This document shows positions 21,941 through 30,272 of a DNA stretch of 64,000 nt, piece after piece; within the stretch, counting starts at the first letter, position 1; every line of letters starts with the position of its first letter. The notes beneath the pieces were generated by a model, which saw only the letters and a program-made list of their open reading frames with translations, did not search any database and was not told the origin of the DNA. Source of the DNA: Ideonella margarita (GTDB taxonomy: Bacteria > Pseudomonadota > Gammaproteobacteria > Burkholderiales > Burkholderiaceae_C); assembly GCF_038066635.1 (NCBI RefSeq), contig NZ_JBBUTI010000009.1, positions 1 to 64,000 on the forward strand, given 5' to 3'. The position numbers and the translations under genes are program-made.

Positions 21941-23479
21941 TCAGTGGGTCACCGCCACGCGGAACACCGCCATCGACTGAACCAGCGCCTGGGCCTGGCT
22001 GCGCAGTGACTCGGCTGCGGCGGCACTTTCCTCCACCAGCGCCGCGTTCTGCTGGGTGGATTGGTCCATCTGCGCCACCGTCTCGCCCACCTGGCTGACG
22101 CCCGAGCTCTGCTCGGCACTGGCGGCACTGATTTCGGTGACGATGTCCGTCACGCGGCGGATCGAGGCCACGATCTCGTTCATCGTGCCGCCGGCCTGGC
22201 CGACCAGCGTCGTGCCCTGCTCAACGCGCTCGACGCTGTCGCTGACCAGCTTCTTCACCTCACGCGCGGCAGCGGCACTGCGCTGGGCCAGGCTGCGCAC
22301 TTCACTCGCAACCACCGCAAATCCGCGGCCCTGTTCCCCCGCCCGAGCGGCTTCCACCGCCGCGTTCAGCGCCAGGATGTTGGTCTGGAAGGCGATGCCG
22401 TCAATGGTGCCGATGATGTCGGAGATGCGGCGCGCACTGTCATTGATGCCGGCCATGGTCTGCACCACCTGGCCCATCACCGTGCCACCTTGCACCGCCA
22501 CGCCGGAGGCGGCGCTGGCCAGCTGGCTGGCCTGGCGGGCGTTGTCGGCGTTGTTGCGCACGGTGCTGCCCAGTTGTTCCATCGTTGATGCGGTCTGCTG
22601 CAGTGAGCCCGCCTGCACCTCGGTGCGGTTCGACAGATCCTGGTTGCCCTGGGCGATCTGATCACTGGCCTCGGCCACCTGGCGCGCATTGCGCTGCACC
22701 GCCTGCACCGTGGCCGACAAACTGTCTTGCATGCGCTTCATGGCTTGCAGCAGCAATTGGGTTTCGTCGTTGCCCTCGGGGCGGATGGCGCCCGTCAGGT
22801 CGCCTGCCGCAAGGCGCTCGGCGGCCTTCACGGCGGCCACCATGGGTTGCGTCATGCGCTGGGCCAGCCACAGCGCGCCCAGCACCACCGCCACTACCGT
22901 GGCCAGCAAGGCGGCGCCAATGGCCATGGCGGTGGCCCGCACATTGGCCTGGCCCTCGGCATTGATGGCTTCGCTGTGCTGCTCGATGGCCTCCGACAGC
23001 GCCGCCATCTTGACTTCCAGGTTGGTGAAGGCCTTCTGCAAGCCGCTCGAAGCCTCGCGTGCGGCATCGGCACTCGTCATTGCGGCGCTCACCGTCCGAT
23101 CGGCTTCAGCGAGGTAGGCCTTCACCAGCGGCTGCACCTCGGCCAGCGCTGTGCGTCCGGCCTCGTCCAGCACGTCGGGCGTGAGTTTGGCCAATGAGGT
23201 GCGGAAGGTCTCCGCGTGGGTCTTCAGGTCTTCGGTGGCCTCGGTGATCTTGGCCTTGTCCTGCTCCATCGCACCCAGCAGGGCGAGCTGGGCGTCACCC
23301 CGAACGGCGTCGTGCATCATGTCCGCCGACTGGCTGGCCTGCAGCGCCGAGGCCCCCTGTACGGACGCATCCAGGCTCTGGCCCAGCCGGGACGAGGCCA
23401 TCAGGCCGATGCCTCCCACGACCGCCGCGCCCACGGCGCCCGCGAGGCCAAAAGCGATGATTTGAGTGCGCAGCTTCAT
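21941..23479 (-). CDS. Methyl-accepting chemotaxis protein
   Basis: This 512-residue receptor has the first membrane helix at about residues 8-28 (IIAFGLAGAVGAAVVGGIGLM). A four-helix-bundle type periplasmic domain follows, then the second helix near 185-207, HAMP (QRMTQPMVAAVKAAERLAAGDLTG) and the signalling domain with IIGTIDGIAFQTNILALNAAVEAARAGEQGRGFAVVASEVR. The ATG at 23479 was chosen over an upstream TTG. No CheR-binding pentapeptide is seen at the C-terminus (FRVAVTH). The gene stands alone; the chemotaxis core genes are elsewhere. Confidence 0.93.
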   Translation of the reverse strand: MKLRTQIIAFGLAGAVGAAVVGGIGLMASSRLGQSLDASVQGASALQASQSADMMHDAVRGDAQLALLGAMEQDKAKITEATEDLKTHAETFRTSLAKLTPDVLDEAGRTALAEVQPLVKAYLAEADRTVSAAMTSADAAREASSGLQKAFTNLEVKMAALSEAIEQHSEAINAEGQANVRATAMAIGAALLATVVAVVLGALWLAQRMTQPMVAAVKAAERLAAGDLTGAIRPEGNDETQLLLQAMKRMQDSLSATVQAVQRNARQVAEASDQIAQGNQDLSNRTEVQAGSLQQTASTMEQLGSTVRNNADNARQASQLASAASGVAVQGGTVMGQVVQTMAGINDSARRISDIIGTIDGIAFQTNILALNAAVEAARAGEQGRGFAVVASEVRSLAQRSAAAAREVKKLVSDSVERVEQGTTLVGQAGGTMNEIVASIRRVTDIVTEISAASAEQSSGVSQVGETVAQMDQSTQQNAALVEESAAAAESLRSQAQALVQSMAVFRVAVTH

Positions 23480-23594
23480 GGTGATCAATGCCGGTTGGGG
23501 TCAAGGGCGGTATCGCCGGCGACCGTGTCGGGCCGCTCGCTCCTGCTTTGATGCAGGTCAACCACGTCATCGGCAGTGATCGCGCTGCCTGTAG

Positions 23595-23606
23595 CTGAAA
23601 TTTCAG
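23595..23606. other. Perfect palindrome in a gene-free stretch
   Basis: CTGAAATTTCAG lies in the 280-base interval between the chemotaxis receptor and paiB, which otherwise holds no gene I can support. It may be a binding site upstream of the receptor gene or simply a chance palindrome. Confidence 0.3.
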
Positions 23607-23759
23607 GTAACCGTACCGTTGTTGGCGGTTGTGCTCAGCCTCGGGTAGAGCAACGCCGGGCGCATCGCCGGGAGAAGTGCATTGACCAAGTCTGCTGGGG
23701 CCGAAGGTGGCATGACGCCGCAGAACCGATGCCGGTCTGTTCGGCCGATTGATCGATGA

Positions 23760-24386
23760 TCAACGGGGGGCGCCTTGCATGGCCCGCGCCAGCTCCCCAT
23801 GCCCGCGTGAGGCCAGCATCTCGGCGGCTGACTGCTGGTCACGCAATTCCTTGTTCTGGCTGAGCTTGGCCTTGCCCACCAGCGACGTCACTGCGATCTC
23901 GATGCCGACGATCTTGCCCAGCATTTCGTTGATGAAGGCAGGCTCGGAGTCGCCCATCTTCCATGGCTTGGGCTCGGCCGCTTCGTGGTGGCGGGTGAGC
24001 CGGCCGACGAGGCCGCGCACGAAGCGCTCGTCATCGTGGATCGTCAAGGTGCCGTGGGCGTGCACGACCTCGTAGTTCCAGGTGGGCACCTGGCGGTGCG
24101 CTTCATGTTTGCTGGGGTACCAGTTCGGCGAGATGTAAGCCTCGGCGCCCCTGAAGACCACCATCACCGGCGTACCCGTGGGGCAGCGTTGCCACAGCGT
24201 GTTGGCCCGCGCCACATGGGCCGTCAGCGCGCCCAGCGCACCTTTGGCCGGGTCGAATTCGAAGGGAATGTGGTCGGCGTCCAGGCCCGACTCGCCATGC
24301 GTGACCAGCATGCCCAGCGGGTGGGCCTGGACTATGCGGTGCAACTCGGCGGGCTCGGTGATGGCGAAGTGCGCGGGGATGTACAT
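23760..24386 (-). CDS. paiB: PaiB-type FMN-binding negative transcriptional regulator
   Basis: The 208-residue protein begins MYIPAHFAITEPAELHRIVQAHPLGMLVTHGESGLDADHIPF, the split-barrel FMN-binding fold of the PaiB family. AYISPNWYPSKHEAHRQVPTWNYEVVHAHG (about 93-122) is the family signature. In Bacillus PaiB represses sporulation and protease genes; in Proteobacteria the role is unclear and may be flavin reductase-like. The ATG at 24386 gives the family-standard start. It sits 136 bases downstream of nhaR on the same strand. Confidence 0.92.
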   Translation of the reverse strand: MYIPAHFAITEPAELHRIVQAHPLGMLVTHGESGLDADHIPFEFDPAKGALGALTAHVARANTLWQRCPTGTPVMVVFRGAEAYISPNWYPSKHEAHRQVPTWNYEVVHAHGTLTIHDDERFVRGLVGRLTRHHEAAEPKPWKMGDSEPAFINEMLGKIVGIEIAVTSLVGKAKLSQNKELRDQQSAAEMLASRGHGELARAMQGAPR

Positions 24387-24521
24387 GGGCGGCAGCCGGT
24401 GGCGGTGGTCAATGGCGAGGCGCCAACTATCGACGGCAACCGGCACATTGACAAGATCCGGCGCTTGTCTTTTTGGACGCCTCGGTGGATGCCATTGCCC
24501 CGGGGCGCAGCTGCCCAGCAC

Positions 24522-25424
24522 TCACCCCCTCAACACCACATGCTGCTGGCCGGGCAGCATGCGCTGCACCAGCGGGTGCTGCACCTTCTTCTCCGTGTCC
24601 ACCGCCCAGAAGTGCTCGCGCACGCCCTCGCACGCGCCGACGCGCTTGACCTGGTAGCGCTCGATCAGCTCGGCTTCCACCAGCTCGGTGGCCGGGAATA
24701 CGCCCATGCCGCCCGCACCGAAGGTTTTCAGCAGTGCGCTGTCTTCAAATTCACCCACCACATTGGGGCGGATGCCGCGCTGCTCGAACCAGTGGTCGAG
24801 CCGCCCACGCACCGCCGCGCTGGCCGTGGGCAGCAACACCGGCACTTCTGCCAGCGATTCCGGAAAACCCTTTGCGGCTTGTTTGGCCAGCGCTGGCGGG
24901 CCGTACCAGGCCACGGCCGAATCGCCCAGGGAATGGCTGTAGAGCTTCAGGCTGGGGTTGGGCGGGGCAGGGCGGTCGGTCAGCACCACGTCCAGGCGGT
25001 GCAGGGCCAGGTCGGCCAGCATGTCTTCCACGCCGTCTTCGCGGCAAATCAGGCGCAGGTTGGGCGTGGCCAGCACTGGCAGCATCAGGGTGCGCACCAC
25101 CAGCTTGGGCAGACGGTCTGAAATGCCCACGGCCAGGCGCACGCCGGGGTCGCTGGCGGCGGTCTGGACGATGTCTTCCAGCTGCTCGCCCAGCGCAAAT
25201 ATCTGGTCGGCCTGCCGAACCGCGGCTTGCCCCGCCTCGGTGAGCACCAGCCCGCGGCCGGCCGGCTTGAGTAGGGCGTGGCCGAGTGAGCGTTCCAGCT
25301 CACGCACCTGCGCGCTCACGGTTTGCACGGCCATGCCCAGGCGATCGGCGGCGCGCGCCATGCCGCCTTCCTTGGCCACCACCCAGAAGTAATACAGGTG
25401 CCGGTAGTTGAAGTTGAGGCTCAT
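24522..25424 (-). CDS. nhaR: LysR family regulator, NhaR-type
   Basis: The 300-residue regulator has the N-terminal HTH FNYRHLYYFWVVAKEGGMARAADRLGMAVQTVSAQVRELERSLG (residues 4-48), highly typical of NhaR. The substrate domain contains GISDRLPKLVVRTLMLPVL, and the C-terminus ends with EKKVQHPLVQRML. NhaR activates sodium/proton antiporter genes and biofilm genes in E. coli. No nhaA is nearby here, so its target is unknown. It is divergent from the HPF-like gene with 116 bases between them. Confidence 0.88.
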   Translation of the reverse strand: MSLNFNYRHLYYFWVVAKEGGMARAADRLGMAVQTVSAQVRELERSLGHALLKPAGRGLVLTEAGQAAVRQADQIFALGEQLEDIVQTAASDPGVRLAVGISDRLPKLVVRTLMLPVLATPNLRLICREDGVEDMLADLALHRLDVVLTDRPAPPNPSLKLYSHSLGDSAVAWYGPPALAKQAAKGFPESLAEVPVLLPTASAAVRGRLDHWFEQRGIRPNVVGEFEDSALLKTFGAGGMGVFPATELVEAELIERYQVKRVGACEGVREHFWAVDTEKKVQHPLVQRMLPGQQHVVLRG

Positions 25425-25540
25425 GTTCCCGTTTTTACGAACAAAGACTCAATGATTGTCTTATTTTTTAGTTGGTTACGCACAGGCATTCTTGCGGCGT
25501 GTCATCAATTGCTGGTGACCGCATCCGAAGGAGATCTGCC

Positions 25541-25888
25541 ATGCAAGTACTCGTTGAATCCCGCTCTGCTGAAGCCACGGCGCCCTGGCGCGAGCTGGCT
25601 GTGCGCCGCGCGCAGTTCGTGCTGCGCCGTCTGGTTGGCCAGGTGCCGATGACCCGCGTGCACCTGGCTGACGTGAACGGCCCGCGTGGTGGCATCGACA
25701 AGGAGTGCCAGGTGGCCCTGCACACCGACGGCCACGGCACGATCGTCATCCATGCCCGCGCCAGCAACTGGCGCAGTGCGCTGGACAGTGCCCTGGCCCG
25801 CGCCGTTCGCACGCTGCAGGCCCTGCTGGGCCGCCGCCGCGCTCACCCGCGCAGCACCCCCCGCCGTCAACCCGAACAACTTGCCTGA
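25541..25888 (+). CDS. HPF/RaiA-like ribosome-associated protein
   Basis: This 115-residue protein starts at ATG 25541 behind an AAGGAG site. WRELAVRRAQFVLRRLVGQVPMTRVHLADVNGPRGGIDKECQVALHTDG resembles the S30AE (sigma-54 modulation/HPF) beta-alpha-beta-beta-beta-alpha fold. The usual charged surface is retained by RASNWRSALDSALARAVRTLQALLGRRRAH. Family members dimerise or silence ribosomes under stress. The protein is short and diverged, so a non-ribosomal role is possible. It heads the co-directional cluster running to 29089. Confidence 0.8.
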   Translation: MQVLVESRSAEATAPWRELAVRRAQFVLRRLVGQVPMTRVHLADVNGPRGGIDKECQVALHTDGHGTIVIHARASNWRSALDSALARAVRTLQALLGRRRAHPRSTPRRQPEQLA

Positions 25889-25902
25889 AAGGACCCCTCA
25901 TC

Positions 25903-26610
25903 ATGAACCCGCTTCACAACTCGACCAACGCACCCGCGCATGCCATGGTGGCCATGCCCGGCACGGCGCCCGCCACGGGCCGCAGCGCAGAGAGCCTGCG
26001 CGTGCTGCGCAATACCTGGGCCCTGCTGGCTATGACGCTGATGTTCAGCGCTGGCGTGGCCACTGTCGTCACCGCGTGGAAGCTGCCGGCCCCCGGCCTG
26101 CTGCTGACGCTGGGTGGCTACTTCGGCCTGCTGTTCGCCATCCACAAGTTGCAGAACAGTGGCTGGGCGGTGGGCCTGGTGTTCGCGCTCACCGGCTTCA
26201 TGGGCTGGACGCTGGGCCCGATGCTGCAAGCCACGCTGGCGCTGCCCGGCGGTGCGCAGTCGATCGCACTGGCTCTGGGTGCCACCGGTCTGACGTTTCT
26301 AGGCTTGTCGTCGTGGGTGCTGACCACCCGGCGTGACTTCAGCTTCCTCGGCGGCTTCCTGTTCGCCGGCATGCTGGTGGCGCTGCTGGCTGGCCTGGCC
26401 GCGATGTTCTTCCAGATGCCTGCCCTGAGCCTGGCCGTGAGCGCTGCCGTGGCTCTGCTGTCAGCCGGTCTGATCCTGTTTGAAACGAGCCGCATCGTGA
26501 ATGGCGGCGAGACCAACTACGTGCTGGCCACCGTCAGCCTGTTTGTCTCGATCTTCAACCTGTTCACCAGCCTGCTGAGCCTGTTCGGCTTCGGCAGCAA
26601 CGAGGAGTGA
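25903..26610 (+). CDS. Bax inhibitor-1 / YccA family membrane protein
   Basis: The 235-residue protein has seven predicted membrane segments between about residues 40 and 232, starting LRVLRNTWALLAMTLMFSAGVATVV. The C-terminal NLFTSLLSLFGFG matches the BI-1/YccA family, as do FETSRIVNGGETNYVLATVSLFVSIFNLF and the Asp-free middle helices. In E. coli YccA modulates the FtsH protease; other members leak calcium. The start 14 bases after the HPF-like stop indicates an operon. Confidence 0.9.
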   Translation: MNPLHNSTNAPAHAMVAMPGTAPATGRSAESLRVLRNTWALLAMTLMFSAGVATVVTAWKLPAPGLLLTLGGYFGLLFAIHKLQNSGWAVGLVFALTGFMGWTLGPMLQATLALPGGAQSIALALGATGLTFLGLSSWVLTTRRDFSFLGGFLFAGMLVALLAGLAAMFFQMPALSLAVSAAVALLSAGLILFETSRIVNGGETNYVLATVSLFVSIFNLFTSLLSLFGFGSNEE

Positions 26611-26616
26611 TGAGCC

Positions 26617-27045
26617 ATGCGACGTTATCTGCCTGACAGCCCGCAAGCCGCGGCGCGTGTGGTGGCCCTGGCCTTGCTGGCCGATGGCCACTACTCGCGG
26701 GAAGAGCTGGAAATGCTTGACCGCCTGGACGCGGCCGGCCAGCTGGGCCTGAGCCGGGCCGAGCTCCACGAAGTGGTGCACGGCCTGTGCGAAGACCTGC
26801 TCTACAGCCGGCAGCTGACCTGGGCCGAGGCCTGCCAGCTCGACCGCGCCACGCTGCTGACGGTGCTTGATGAACTGCAGGATCCCTTCCTGCGTGAGCA
26901 AGTGCTGCAGCTGTGTGTGGACGTGGTGGCTGCCGACCGGCATGTGGCCGATGGCGAATCGCTGGTGCTGTGCACCGCGATGGACCACTGGCACCTGCCG
27001 CGCCAGCGCCCCCTCAACCAGCGATTGCTGATGAGCGCCTGTTGA
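26617..27045 (+). CDS. TerB-like tellurite-resistance domain protein
   Basis: The 142-residue helical protein contains VVALALLADGHYSREELEMLDRL (about residues 15-37) and LCVDVVAADRHVADGESLVLCTAMDHW (about 103-129). These are the paired acidic TerB-type repeats that may bind metal. It begins six bases after the BI-1 stop. TerB usually works with TerC, whose gene follows 56 bases downstream. The link to metal or membrane stress is inferred from context. Confidence 0.7.
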   Translation: MRRYLPDSPQAAARVVALALLADGHYSREELEMLDRLDAAGQLGLSRAELHEVVHGLCEDLLYSRQLTWAEACQLDRATLLTVLDELQDPFLREQVLQLCVDVVAADRHVADGESLVLCTAMDHWHLPRQRPLNQRLLMSAC

Positions 27046-27101
27046 CAGGCACGGCCTGAAATCTGAAAACCTGATCTGAACTGAACGACGAGGAGCACCC
27101 G

Positions 27102-28118
27102 GTGGACAACATGATGAACCTGCTGCACAGCCCCTGGCTGGGAACGGCGCTCTGGCTGTGGCTGGTATTTGCCGCCGTGGTGCTGACCTTGCTGGCCCTG
27201 GACCTGGGCCTGCTGAACCGCGGTGACCGCGAGATAGGCGTGAAGCGCAGCCTCGTGCTGTCTGCCGGTTACATCAGCGTGGCCTTGTTGTTCGGCGGCT
27301 GGGTGTGGTGGATGCTGGGCGCACAAAGCGCCACCGAATACATCACCGGCTTCCTGATCGAGAAATCGCTGTCACTCGACAACGTCTTCGTCATCGCGCT
27401 GATCTTCAGCACGCTGGGCATTCCGCGCCAGTACCAGCACCGCGTGCTGTTCTGGGGCATCCTCGGCGTGATCGTGCTGCGTGCGCTGATGATCGGCCTG
27501 GGCGCTGCCCTGATCCACGAATTCGCCGGCATCCTCTACGTGTTTGGCGCCTTCCTGGTGTTCACCGGTGTGCGCATGTGGATGGCCGCCGACCACGAGC
27601 CCGACATGAACGACAGCGTGCTGCTGAAGTTCCTGCGCAAGCACCTGCGCATCACGCCACAGCTGGAGGGCAACGCCTTCGTGGTGACGCGCCCCGACCC
27701 TGCCACCGGTGCCCCGGTGCGCTGGTTCACCCCGCTGTTCATCGCGCTGTGCATGGTCGAGCTGATTGACCTGGTGTTCGCTGTTGATTCCGTGCCGGCC
27801 ATCTTCGCCATCACCGACAACCCGTTCATCGTCTACACCAGCAACATCTTCGCCATCCTGGGCCTGCGCGCGCTGTACTTCGCACTGGCCGCGATGATCC
27901 ACCGCTTCGCCTACCTGAAGTACGCCCTGGCCCTGATCCTGGTGTTCATCGGCAGCAAGATCTTCCTGGTCAACATCATCGGCAAGATCCCGCCGGCGCT
28001 CTCGCTGTCGGTGACGGCGGCCCTGCTGGTTGGTGGCATCGTGGTGTCGCTGTGGAAGACACGTGGCTCAACGCCTGAGCCTTCCGGTGAATCTCCGGCC
28101 ACCCCGGTGCGGGGTTGA
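27102..28118 (+). CDS. TerC family integral membrane protein
   Basis: The 338-residue protein has about nine membrane helices. TerC/Alx signatures are clear: GFLIEKSLSLDNVFVIALIFS (about 86-106) with its conserved acidic residue, and MVELIDLVFAVDSVPAIFAITDNPFIVYTSNIFAILGLRALYF (about 219-261). Relatives export manganese or other metals. The start is GTG 27102, seven bases after GAGGAG. I looked for a yybP-ykoY manganese riboswitch upstream and saw none. Confidence 0.93.
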   Translation: MDNMMNLLHSPWLGTALWLWLVFAAVVLTLLALDLGLLNRGDREIGVKRSLVLSAGYISVALLFGGWVWWMLGAQSATEYITGFLIEKSLSLDNVFVIALIFSTLGIPRQYQHRVLFWGILGVIVLRALMIGLGAALIHEFAGILYVFGAFLVFTGVRMWMAADHEPDMNDSVLLKFLRKHLRITPQLEGNAFVVTRPDPATGAPVRWFTPLFIALCMVELIDLVFAVDSVPAIFAITDNPFIVYTSNIFAILGLRALYFALAAMIHRFAYLKYALALILVFIGSKIFLVNIIGKIPPALSLSVTAALLVGGIVVSLWKTRGSTPEPSGESPATPVRG

Positions 28119-28129
28119 GGGCGGCATCG

Positions 28130-29089
28130 ATGCAAAGTTTTCTCGACCCCGCGATCCTGTTTTTCCTGTTCGGCATCGGGGCCGGGCTGCTGAAATCGAA
28201 CCTCGAGATTCCGCAGCCCATCTCCCGGTTCCTCTCGCTGTACCTGCTGATGGCGCTGGGCCTGAAGGGCGGCTTTGCCCTGGCGGCCTCGGGCCTGACG
28301 CTGGACATCGGCCTGAGCCTGGGCGCCGCCATGCTGCTGGCGGTGGTGGTGCCGGCACTGGGCTACCTGGTGCTGCGCCGCCTGCTCAACCGCTTTGATG
28401 CGGCGGCGCTGGCGGCCACCTATGGCTCGGTCAGCGCCGTCACCTTCATCACCACGGTGCAGGCGCTCGACGAACACGGCATTGCCTACGGTGGCCACAT
28501 GGCTGCGGCGCTGGCCCTGATGGAGTCGCCCGCCATCATCATGGCCGTGTTGCTGGCCAACCGGGCGCGCAGGCTCTCAGGCAGCAATGCCGCACCCACG
28601 TCCACAAAGGCGTTGCTGCATGAATCACTCACCGATGGTGCACAGCTGCTGCTGCTGGGCGCGATGGTGGTGGGCATGCTCAGCGGCGTGGCCGGGCAGA
28701 AGGCCATGGCCCCCTTCGCCGTTGATTTGTTCAAGGGCATGCTGGCCTTCTTCCTGCTGGACATGGGCTTGATGGCCTCGCGCCACATCGGTGGCCTGCG
28801 CGGCCAGTCACCCTGGCTGCTGGTCTATGCGCTGGGCGCACCGCTGCTGCATGGCGGCCTGGCGCTGGGCCTGGCCTGGCTGCTGGGCATGGGGCCGGGC
28901 AATGGCGCGCTGCTCATCATGTTGGCGGCCAGTGCCTCGTACATCGCCGTGCCAGCGGTGGTTCGCCACGCCATCCCCGAAGCCAGCCCCTCGCTCTACT
29001 TCGGCATGTCGCTCGGGCTGACCTTCCCGTTCAACATCGTGCTGGGCATTCCGCTGTGGACAGGGGTGGCGCAGCGGGTGCTGGGATGA
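28130..29089 (+). CDS. SbtA-type sodium-dependent bicarbonate permease family protein
   Basis: The 319-residue protein has about ten helices. It starts MQSFLDPAILFFLFGIGAGLLKSNLEIPQPISRFLSLYLLMALGLKGG, the diagnostic SbtA (formerly DUF897) beginning. SVSAVTFITTVQALDEHG and the repeated ALMESPAIIMAVLL segment support it. In cyanobacteria SbtA imports bicarbonate with sodium; proteobacterial members are less studied. The ATG at 28130 is 12 bases after the terC stop, so it shares the operon. No SbtB (PII-like) partner gene follows. Confidence 0.9.
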   Translation: MQSFLDPAILFFLFGIGAGLLKSNLEIPQPISRFLSLYLLMALGLKGGFALAASGLTLDIGLSLGAAMLLAVVVPALGYLVLRRLLNRFDAAALAATYGSVSAVTFITTVQALDEHGIAYGGHMAAALALMESPAIIMAVLLANRARRLSGSNAAPTSTKALLHESLTDGAQLLLLGAMVVGMLSGVAGQKAMAPFAVDLFKGMLAFFLLDMGLMASRHIGGLRGQSPWLLVYALGAPLLHGGLALGLAWLLGMGPGNGALLIMLAASASYIAVPAVVRHAIPEASPSLYFGMSLGLTFPFNIVLGIPLWTGVAQRVLG

Positions 29090-29108
29090 GGCCAAGCGCG
29101 GCGCCGCA

Positions 29109-30134
29109 TCAGGCGCTCTCGCGGGCCATCAGCGTGCAGCTCAGCTCGTGCACACGCTTGGGCGGCTTCCCGGTGGCGTCGTCGCGGTGGGTGAGTGCCT
29201 TGATGAGCTGCGCTGCGGTGGCGCCGATGGCTTGCGCCGGTGGCCGAATGGTGCTGAGGCTGGGCAACAGCTTGTCGGCGAAAGCGTAGTCACCGAAGCC
29301 GAAGATGGCCAGGTCCTGCGGCAGTTGCAGGCCTTGCCGTCGGCCGGCCAGCACGGCACCGCAGGCCAGGTTGTCGTTGGCGAAGATCAGTGCATGCGGG
29401 CGTTGCCTCTTCCGGGCCATCAGGGTGCTCAAAGCCTGGGCGCCCGCGTCCATCGGGTCGGTGGCGGTGGGAGCATGGCCCCAGGCTTCCAGCCCGTGCG
29501 CCTGCATTACTTCGGCATAACCTTCGAAGCGCTCCTGCGCGCTGAAATCGCCGGTGGCGATGTTGTGCACGAAGCCGATGCGGCGATGCCCCTTGTCGAT
29601 CAGGTAGCTGGCCGCATCCCGGCCCACCTGCCGGTGCGAGAAGCCGATCTGGAAGGCGCGCCTGCGCGGCGCCAGATCCCAGGTTTCGATAACCGGGTGG
29701 CCGGCCGAGGCGATGAGCCGTTCGGTGGCGGGGCTGTGGAAGCGGCTGGTCAATACGAGCGCGGCCGGGTTCCAGCCCATGAAGGCCCGCACCGCACGCT
29801 CCTCGGCCTCGCTTGAAAAGTAGCTGGAGGCCAGCAGCAACTGCAAGCCCTGCTCGGCCAGGCCATCGGACAAGGCCTGCAGTGTGGGCGCGAAGATCGG
29901 CCCGGATATGTTCGGCACCACCATTGCCACCACGCGGCTGCGCGCCGAGGCCAGCCCGCCTGCCGTCAGGTTGGGCACGTAGTTCAGTGCCTCCACGGCG
30001 GCGCGGATGCGCGCCGAGGCCTCAGCCCCCACTCGCGTGGGTTCGTTGAAAAAGCGCGAGGCCGTGATCGGCGATACGCCCGCCATCGCGGCCACATCAG
30101 ACAGCGTGGCCCGCTCGCTGCGCTGGCGGCTCAT
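29109..30134 (-). CDS. LacI family transcriptional regulator
   Basis: The 341-residue protein has the N-terminal HTH ATLSDVAAMAGVSPITASRFFNEPTRVGAEASARIRAAVEALNYVPN (about residues 8-55), with the standard VSPITASR recognition helix and hinge. The periplasmic-binding-protein-like effector domain follows (VVAMVVPNISGPIFAPTLQAL onward). It is divergent from the TonB receptor gene. A LacI-type palindrome at 30225-30240 lies between them, so it probably represses the receptor-monooxygenase-binding protein genes. The effector is unknown. ATG 30134 was chosen by the HTH start. Confidence 0.92.
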   Translation of the reverse strand: MSRQRSERATLSDVAAMAGVSPITASRFFNEPTRVGAEASARIRAAVEALNYVPNLTAGGLASARSRVVAMVVPNISGPIFAPTLQALSDGLAEQGLQLLLASSYFSSEAEERAVRAFMGWNPAALVLTSRFHSPATERLIASAGHPVIETWDLAPRRRAFQIGFSHRQVGRDAASYLIDKGHRRIGFVHNIATGDFSAQERFEGYAEVMQAHGLEAWGHAPTATDPMDAGAQALSTLMARKRQRPHALIFANDNLACGAVLAGRRQGLQLPQDLAIFGFGDYAFADKLLPSLSTIRPPAQAIGATAAQLIKALTHRDDATGKPPKRVHELSCTLMARESA

Positions 30135-30224
30135 GCGGCACTCCGCAGGCAACAACGATTTTCGAGGAAGCAAAGCCACATTTGTTGTTTGTGCTCAGGG
30201 CAGTTGATCTTCAAGATGTCGGTA

Positions 30225-30240
30225 ATGGTAGCGCTGTCAT
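30225..30240. promoter_or_regulatory. LacI-type operator between divergent genes
   Basis: ATGGTAGCGCTGTCAT has matching outer ATG/CAT and a perfect AGCGCT centre, the CG-centred form bound by LacI/GntR-like GalR regulators. It lies 33 bases before the TonB-receptor start and 91 bases from the lacI-type start, suited to control both. Confidence 0.6.
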
Positions 30241-30272
30241 CCAGCCACCGTTTCTCATTTTTGGAGCAAGTA

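Noticed and set aside
25425..25540. Possible yybP-ykoY manganese riboswitch ahead of the cluster with terC
   Set aside because: The conserved loop sequences are absent in the leader and also absent in 27046-27101.
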